Shown piece by piece: positions 58,801-64,000 of a stretch of 64,000 nt of DNA. The DNA is taken from positions 31,781,690-31,845,689 of the forward strand of contig NC_067129.1 in the NCBI RefSeq assembly GCF_021347895.1, read 5' to 3'. The first letter of the stretch is position 1; each line of letters starts with the position of its first letter. The notes beneath the pieces are model-generated. The model did no database searches, was not told where the DNA came from, and worked only from the letters and a program-made list of their open reading frames with translations. This stretch comes from Acanthochromis polyacanthus. Lineage: Eukaryota > Chordata > Actinopteri > Pomacentridae. The position numbers and the translations under genes are program-made.

Positions 58801-59288
58801 TAGCTATGTATTTAACTGTCATCCATTTACCTGATGGAATGGCATGAAAATTGGTGCAAATACTCAAGCTTCCAAGAAAAAAATTATCCTATGGAGTTTG
58901 ATGATCCTCAGGTTTTCTTCCAACTGGCATGGACAGCCATGAAAATTGGAGGAATTTTAATAATTTCTTGTCAAAATTTTCATCTGTCCAAACTAAAGAA
59001 GTTCCCTCAAAATTCAGCCGTGTTTTATTAAGAACAAATTGTAAATCGTATCTTTCTGGTTTTTTTTTTTTTTTTTTAAATGAAATACATCTAGTGGTGA
59101 CCACAAAGTACTTTTTTTTTTTTACCATGTTCTTGGGGGATTTCCATGCTACATTCTAATCATGACAACAACAAAAATGTGATTTTCTATCTTAGTACCT
59201 CACTGCGCATGTCTGGAGGGATGTCGTCCAGGTTTAGCTTCTTGGAAATCTGAACGCTGTTGTTGCCGTTTGCCTCCATGTTGCTCAT
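46634..59288 (-). CDS. Single-unit hexokinase, copy B (10 coding exons)
   Basis: Joined exons on the minus strand: 59199-59288, 55016-55169, 53950-54098, 53426-53545, 52302-52397, 51981-52080, 50286-50469, 48647-48802, 48315-48548, 46634-46835. The total is 1485 nt, 494 residues, GT-AG throughout, no stop or frameshift. All catalytic and glucose residues match copy A with numbering 12 lower (catalytic D215). Compared with A it lacks nine codons in exon 1 and three in exon 2 (RAA before VKMLP), and carries scattered changes in exons 2, 8, 9 and 10. The promoter and non-coding first exon of A have no homologue here: similarity stops at about 63758. It could be expressed from another upstream exon outside the window, or be poorly expressed. 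Confidence 0.9.
47110..48060. repeat. CTAG-rich minisatellite in copy B intron 9
   Basis: Homologous to 7500-8580. Confidence 0.85.
48315..48548 (-). CDS. Copy B coding exon 9
   Basis: 234 nt, with 14 differences from copy A, including changes around [20 protein letters not shown] where A has [10 protein letters not shown]. Confidence 0.93.
48647..48802 (-). CDS. Copy B coding exon 8
   Basis: 156 nt; [20 protein letters not shown] where A has SGMY and KMMEDK. The glucose-contact glutamate (FEKM) is kept. Confidence 0.93.
48850..50090. repeat. CTAG-rich minisatellite in copy B intron 7
   Basis: Homologous to 9245-10556 but interrupted at about 49215-49440 by unrelated sequence containing GTGACAAGCC-type short repeats, absent from A. 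Confidence 0.83.
50095..50245. repeat. AAT microsatellite with dispersed-repeat fragments
   Basis: (AAT)n, then ATCCATCCATCCTCTATACA (like the tail of fish GGAT-tailed SINE/LINEs, reversed), then TTATTTATAAAGCGCTTTC..AAAGTGCTGTACA, a motif common in fish interspersed repeats. Absent from copy A. Confidence 0.55.
50286..50469 (-). CDS. Copy B coding exon 7
   Basis: Identical to copy A exon 7 over all 184 nt. The donor is GTATGT. Confidence 0.95.
50560..51835. repeat. 21-bp G/T-rich minisatellite in copy B intron 6
   Basis: Homologous to the copy A intron 6 array, without the solo LTR. The plus frames at 50747-51775 are artefacts. Confidence 0.88.
51981..52080 (-). CDS. Copy B coding exon 6
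   Basis: Identical to copy A exon 6; carries the catalytic aspartate. Confidence 0.95.
52302..52397 (-). CDS. Copy B coding exon 5
   Basis: Identical to copy A exon 5, with the same unusual GTCGGT donor. Confidence 0.95.
52575..53330. repeat. 21-bp G/T-rich minisatellite in copy B intron 4
   Basis: Same family as copy A 13110-14060 but with unit order and composition already unalignable in places. Confidence 0.85.
53426..53545 (-). CDS. Copy B coding exon 4
   Basis: Identical to copy A exon 4. The donor is GTGTCA. The adjoining GT run is short (about 53373-53384). Confidence 0.95.
53950..54098 (-). CDS. Copy B coding exon 3
   Basis: 149 nt; two differences from A, both changing the protein (EEQHEVV for EEQQKVV). 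Confidence 0.94.
54262..54490. repeat. 21-bp G/T-rich minisatellite in copy B intron 2
   Basis: Short remnant compared with about 1.8 kb in copy A intron 2. Confidence 0.8.
55016..55169 (-). CDS. Copy B coding exon 2, 9 nt shorter
   Basis: 154 nt instead of the family's 163. It lacks three codons just before VKMLPTF ([12 protein letters not shown]), and [13 protein letters not shown] has become [13 protein letters not shown]. The frame is kept. It is a plausible site of altered folding at the first strand of the small lobe. Confidence 0.93.
55430..56090. repeat. 21-bp G/T-rich minisatellite in copy B intron 1
   Basis: Homologous to copy A 19620-20310. Confidence 0.85.
56139..56206 (+). promoter_or_regulatory. 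Cluster of CCAAT, CRE-like, ETS and paired CACGTG sites
   Basis: CCAAT 56139-56143, TACGTCA near 56154, CCGGAAG near 56168, and CACGTG at 56186-56191 and 56201-56206. It lies in copy B-only sequence of intron 1 (about 56100-56650), which is more GC-rich than its surroundings. Either an intronic element or motifs carried by an inserted repeat. Confidence 0.35.
56728..57160. repeat. Tandem repeat of about 50-60 bp, AT-rich
   Basis: Recurring AATTTAACTGTTTGAAATAT followed by ACCAATCAGAAAATAAAAC, about eight degenerate units, copy B only. Confidence 0.8.
57574..57599. repeat. 26-bp perfect palindrome
   Basis: Centre ACCTAAGTTATAACTTAGGT, extended by TAT/ATA. An additional half copy, ACCTAAGTTGTA, follows at once. 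Confidence 0.9.
58455..58800. repeat. 31-bp minisatellite, highly uniform, copy B intron 1
   Basis: About eleven units ACATTAGCTGTGTAGTTAGC + TTCTTTCTAGG, most of them identical, degrading at the right end. Homologous to the degenerate copy A array at 25590-26110. Confidence 0.92.
59199..59288 (-). CDS. Copy B coding exon 1
   Basis: 30 codons, [20 protein letters not shown] and onward to PPDMRSE. The acceptor CTGTCCAG again abuts the ATG. It lacks the nine codons that hold the second half of KKRK and SGDTSM in A, so the basic cluster is reduced to KK. Confidence 0.88.
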
Positions 59289-60379
59289 CTGGACAGAAGA
59301 GATTAAAAAGTCAGTTCGCTCAGATTGCAAATACAAATCATGTTGTTTGTGTTTTATTTACTTTAGCCATTAGCTGTGCATTTGATTTAAAAAAAAAACC
59401 CAGAGGAAATAACATAAAGAGACATAAAAAGTACAAACAAAATATAAATACTAAAGTGTCTTTTGTGGGTTTGTTCCAGATATGTGGTGCAAAGAAACTG
59501 AAAGTTGCTCATCCAAGTTCAGTTTTGACTGAACAATTGACAATTTTGACAATATGAGTATGCTGGACGTTTAACTAATGAAAAATGTCAACAAAAAGCA
59601 CATATACCAACATTGTGATGCAGCTGGAGATAAAAATCCACAAAGTTGGTGGATGATCATGAACGTTGATGATGCCTCACAGGAGGCAAAACTTAATTTT
59701 CTGGTGGCGTCCATCATCTATCTGCATGACATTTAAGAGAAATCTGTCCAATAGTTGTTAAGATTTGGACCAACGCTGTCTTCAATGGAGCCACAGAAAA
59801 GAAAAAAATAAACTGCATTTCATCTTTTTGGCTAATGTAGTATCATTGGACCACAGCTAGACGTCCATGTGGAGATCTGTGTTTTATCCTGTGTGGGTAC
59901 AAACATAATTAAAATCTCTCCAGTGGACTCAAACATTTAAATATAGTTAAATATGTTTCACAGTTTAGAGTGGAGCTGGTGTAGTGAGCTGCTAATTTTA
60001 ACCATTTATTAAATATATAAGATTGTAAAACCTGGGAAGGGGCATTGAAATGTAGTTTTTTTTATGAGATGAACTGGTTTCCACTTCCGTGCTTAACAGC
60101 GAAAAGAAGTAGCATCCAGCAGTTAGCTAACAGCAGCGCTATTGTTATTCTGTTATTTAATCGTTGTAAAAGAAGTAATAAACAAACAGAAATAATAAAC
60201 AGTGACAACACTGAAAATACCAGTAAATATCCACAAACAGGTTCGTCATACTGTCTGGAAGCCATTTTGTTTTTATTCGGCTCTTATTCAGTCGTCCTTC
60301 ATTGTAAAATAAATCCAACAAGACGACATGGTCATCAATATCCCCCGTCACATGTGATGTCTATGAGTCTATATCCAAA

Positions 60380-60640
60380 ATAGTGATCAAGGGCCATAAC
60401 TCTGTTAAATATTATCGCACAGGTCTCATTTTCGAACTTGATCATGGTGTGAAGCTACACACTAAATTTTGTAATCCTAGCTGTAATAGTTTCCGAGAAA
60501 AGCTGTCCCCTTCATCTCGGACGGACGGACGGACGGACGGACAGACGGACGGAAGGACGGATGCACGGACACACGGGCGGACGTAGGCCAAACCTATATC
60601 CCCCTTTTCCACTTTGTGGAGGCGGGGGATAATAAAAGCC
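60380..60640. repeat. (GGAC)n microsatellite with repeat-element flanks
   Basis: CGGACGGACGGACGGACGG-type run at about 60518-60590, preceded by AAGGGCCATAACTCTGTTAA, which I associate with a dispersed repeat. Confidence 0.6.
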
Positions 60641-61984
60641 AAACAAGAATTATGTTTTATTAGTTTTTTGTCCAGAATCATAAAACCTACAGCCATGAAG
60701 GACATAAGTCTGCACAGGGACAAGATTTTAGTGCTACGTCACTGCTAATTAGTCAGTAGCATGCTAAAATAACACAAGCTAAAGTGACACATGCTAAAAT
60801 AACACACGCTACAATAACATATGATAAACAGACACTATGTTCCAAGCAAGTTTGAACTAACAGTTACATTTTCAGACTCGAAACTCAGAAATTCTGGCTT
60901 TCTAATTCATCAGGACATTAGCATAATCGCTGTAAGCATGTTAGCATGTTGAACAACACTGCTAATTTGATGCTAATCAAGCTTGACGGTTTCAACAATA
61001 AAAGACACTGACGAGAAGATGCAATGTTTGCTATGTTTCCCATGAAGGGAACAACTAAAACACAAAATCTGTTTTTTTCTGAAGGTCATACAGAATTAAA
61101 GGTGGTTTAAAGTCCACAAACAGGAAGATGCTGCGGCTCACGAAAAGGAACGAATGCTTCTTTCACTTCCGCCAGCTAATCCTGAGATAATCAAACAGGT
61201 CAAAATAAACAAGTCTAGAAACAAGAATTAAACTCACAGATTTGATTTTACTTTATAAAGACTCAACAAAACACACATGTAAAACATTAAAACAGCCAAC
61301 ACCCTCATCTGAGTTTATCCAGCTAAAAATCTATTTCTGAGGACGGCTGCTTCCACTTTTAGGATGAGCTAACTAAAGTCTATGAAATCATGAGAATGAG
61401 AAGTTTTTTTCCTTTATTGTGAAACTGAATGATAAAAGACAAGAAATAGCTGATTTAACTGTTTTTCCTCTTTAAATGAGAATATTGATCATGCAGCAGA
61501 CATGCAATGAGAGCAATTTATTTATTTAATAAAAAAATTCTTGTCCTAACATTTGTACATTTATTTTTTTTTACACATATAAGTGCAGATATGGTTCTAA
61601 TTTCTGACCACAAAACCACCAGTTTAAATCCAGGCCTACATAGATGGTGTGTCCTTCAATATTTGCTACTTTTTGCTCTATTTTTGGTCTCCACCACCAA
61701 AAACATAAACATTCAGGTTGTTTTTCAGGAATAATGTCTATGAATTAGCTGTTTTTATTATAATTTCCTTCACATTACAATTTGAAGCCACCAGCTGCCA
61801 TTAAGAGATTTGTGTGGTCATGTTTTTGCAAAATCACCTGTTGGAGTCATCTATGTGTTAAAAAATATTTCGAGTTTGAAAAAAATCTAAATTTAACTTA
61901 AAGCAAGTCTCCTCTTATTTGTTGGCTTTGATTTAACAGAGTCAAGTTACTTAATTTGGATTAAGTCACAATTTTACCACTTAA

Positions 61985-62300
61985 ATGTGACTAATTCATT
62001 GGTTTTAGCTTCTCAGGTTTGTAAATCTGTTTGGGTGAAGGGTTTAGTTCAGGCAACTGGACTTATTCTTGTGATCTTGAAGACGTTTCACCTCTCATCC
62101 GAAAGGCGTCCTCATTTCTAAAACTAGTATGGAGAGTCCCAGGTATTTAACCCCTAGAGGTGTAGGTGGGGCTAAGGCTGATGGTATCTACTGTCAGCAA
62201 GGTGATAAAAGACTAAAGACATTTTTTAAACAACAGGTGTTGAATCTCAATGAGGTTTTAAATCCGTTGGATTTCTGAGTCATTTAATTGATTAGCTGAT
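61985..62300. repeat. Dispersed repeat fragment (GAAGACGTTTCACCTCTCAT)
   Basis: GGCAACTGGACTTATTCTTG then CTTGAAGACGTTTCACCTCT is a phrase familiar from fish interspersed repeats. I cannot assign the class. The equivalent part of copy A does not show it. Confidence 0.5.
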
Positions 62301-63099
62301 AATCAGCTGATGATAAATTGATGTCCTAATCTCAATTGGCCTACAAAGAAGGTTTTTGATCGTGTTTATTGACCTTTTTGCTCTGTTTTTCTCCTCCATT
62401 AAGAACATACAAGATTCAGGTTATATAAAGTAGAACATTTTTATTTTAGCTCAGTTTCATCTTTTAAAGTTCATTAAGAAAGTGTCTTTTCAAGAATAGT
62501 GTTCAAAAAGTGTAATTTGTTAAACAGTGAGCTGTTTTTATATTAATTTCTTCCAGTTTACCTTCTTGTTTTTTCATAAAAGATACTAAATACAGCAATT
62601 TGAATCCATCTGCAGCTGTTTAACGCCACTGTATGATTTGTTTTTGCTCTTTAAATATAAAAAAATTCCAAGCTTACCTCTTATGTGTCGGCTTTGACAG
62701 CTCAGATCCTGTAAATTAGTAGACAGAGTTTTATCGGTGAGTATTAATGGTGGATTTAGGCTTCAGTTTCACAACAAATGCATTTAAGTGAGAAAAACCC
62801 TGGATACCCAATGAAGAGAAATCAAACTTTAATCAACTGTTATGTTGAACGTGTTTGCAAAAGTTCTTGGTATTCACCCTCTAAATTCAATATTTGCCCT
62901 TTTTCTTCCGATTTTGGTCTCCACCACCAAAAACATCAACATTCAGGCTATATAACGAACTTCATTGTTGTTTTACCTTAGACTCATCTTTTAAAGCTGA
63001 AGAAGGAAAAGAATTCCATTTTCTCCAAAATAATCTTTTAAAAATGTTTTTATCAAAATTTCTTCCTGTTTATCTTCTTGTTTTTTCATAAAATGTTAA

Positions 63100-63234
63100 G
63101 TACAAAGCCCTGTGACAGACTGGTGACCTGTCCAGGGTGTCCCCTGCCTTCGCCCGAGTCAGCTGATAGGCTCCAGCACCCCCCATGACCCTAGTGAGGA
63201 TGAAGCAGTGAATAGAGAATGGATGGATGGATGG
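63100..63234 (+). mobile_element. 5'-truncated L2-like/SINE tail with 7-bp target duplication
   Basis: CCCTGTGACAGACTGGTGAC through GGATGGATGGATGG is the 3' end of the same family as the SINE at 33372-33733, in the opposite orientation. ATGTTAA is repeated at 63093-63099 and 63235-63241. The matching copy A site (about 31070) is empty. Confidence 0.8.
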
Positions 63235-63754
63235 ATGTTAAATACAACAATTTGAAGCCACCTATAGCTGTTTAAAGCCACTGTTTGATTTGCTTTTGCT
63301 CTTTCAATACAAAAAGTCAAAATTTATCTTTTGTTTCACCTTTGACAGCTCAGATCCTGTAAATTAGCAGGGAGGGTTTTATCGGTGGGTCTTAATGGTA
63401 GATTTAGGCTGCAGTTCCACAATAAGTGCCGACTGTAACCTACTGTAATCTGCACCTGATGAAGTATGTGGAGGCTGCAGAAGAGTCACGCCTCGTCAAG
63501 TCACCAGATTCAACCCTGAACATGTGTTAGAGTTCAGGTTAGCAGAAACTACCTGGTTACCACCTGGACTGTCTGTAAATCTCACACTTAGAACTACGGT
63601 ACACTTGAGGCTTTTCAGACACACTTGAGCTTCGTTTTGTCTCCACTTCCAGATCGGAGGCGACAGAAAACAAACCAAACCAGTTCTTGACAAGACCTTG
63701 AGATATCCAATCTGCAGCTGTAAAGGCTGCTGAGGAGCTCTGAGGATTAAACCA

Positions 63755-64000
63755 GCAGTCACGATCACATTAGGACCAATGTGATTTTAGAATGTCTATG
63801 CACCTTAGCCAGGTTGATACAACTGTTTTCCGACTACTTGTCAAAGTCACTTTAAATCACTGTGCCTTGAAATGTGCAAATGTTGTTTACTGAACTTTAT
63901 TTACATTTAGTATTCTATAGATTTTAAAATTAGAAGTGCTTTTAATTTTATTCTACAGAAAGTTTGTGTCAGAGTATATACTAACCTTTATTGTTAATGT
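63755..64000. other. Sequence beyond the duplication edge
   Basis: Similarity to copy A (31440-31757) stops at about 63758. The rest is unrelated AT-rich sequence with no recognised feature. Confidence 0.6.

Larger units (their letters stand above)
59289..63092. other. 5' intron of copy B
   Basis: Patchwise homologous to copy A 26611-31070. No coding sequence is recognised. It contains a GGAC-type microsatellite with dispersed-repeat flanks and a fish repeat fragment, listed separately. Confidence 0.55.

Noticed and set aside
46634..59288. Copy B as a pseudogene
   Set aside because: All ten exons keep frame, splice sites and active-site residues. Only the missing upstream exon raises doubt about expression.
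60518..60590. GGAC repeat as a telomere-like or regulatory element
   Set aside because: It is a simple imperfect microsatellite next to a dispersed repeat, with no supporting context.

Overview
This is vertebrate nuclear DNA, almost certainly from a teleost fish. The genes have many GT-AG introns. The repeats are typical of fish: Tc1 elements with long inverted ends, a PIF/Harbinger relic, hAT and Tigger-type elements, a tRNA-headed SINE with a GGAT tail, and LTR pieces. I see no bacterial-type operons, CRISPR arrays, rRNA or tRNA genes. Species cannot be told from the sequence alone.

The only host genes I can support are two tandem, same-strand (minus) copies of a single-catalytic-unit hexokinase. 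Copy A has ten coding exons between 26610 and 7046 (506 residues) and a non-coding first exon near 31.9 kb. Copy B has ten coding exons between 59288 and 46634 (494 residues). All splice sites are GT-AG, both reading frames are intact, and the glucose-binding and catalytic residues are present in both. The protein resembles the HK1/HK2 half-units more than glucokinase. It has a short polar N-terminus instead of a mitochondrial anchor, and an acidic C-terminal tail. Exons 4 to 7 are identical between copies, while exons 1, 2, 9 and 10 have diverged, with in-frame indels in exons 1 and 2.

Layout: 0-2.8 kb Tc1 remnants, a nearly complete Tc1 element and a 22-bp minisatellite; 2.8-5.0 kb nothing recognised; 5.0-6.3 kb CTAG-rich array; 7.0-31.8 kb duplicated unit A; 31.8-46.5 kb spacer with copy A's 5' exon, a Tc1-type MITE, a SINE, a Harbinger relic, a second Tc1 element, an LTR retroelement end with large coding-like minisatellites, a nested hAT MITE, a GTF2IRD2-like hAT relic and a promoter-like segment between direct repeats; 46.55-63.76 kb duplicated unit B; the last 240 bp are non-homologous.

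The introns are unusual. The same 21-bp G/T-rich minisatellite sits in introns 1, 2, 4 and 6. A CTAG-rich array fills introns 7 and 9. A 31-bp array occurs in intron 1 in both orientations. These arrays produce many long spurious open frames on the plus strand that are not genes. Insertions with clear target-site duplications in only one copy (solo LTR, Tigger MITE and a 940-bp element in A; a LINE/SINE tail in B) date to after the duplication.
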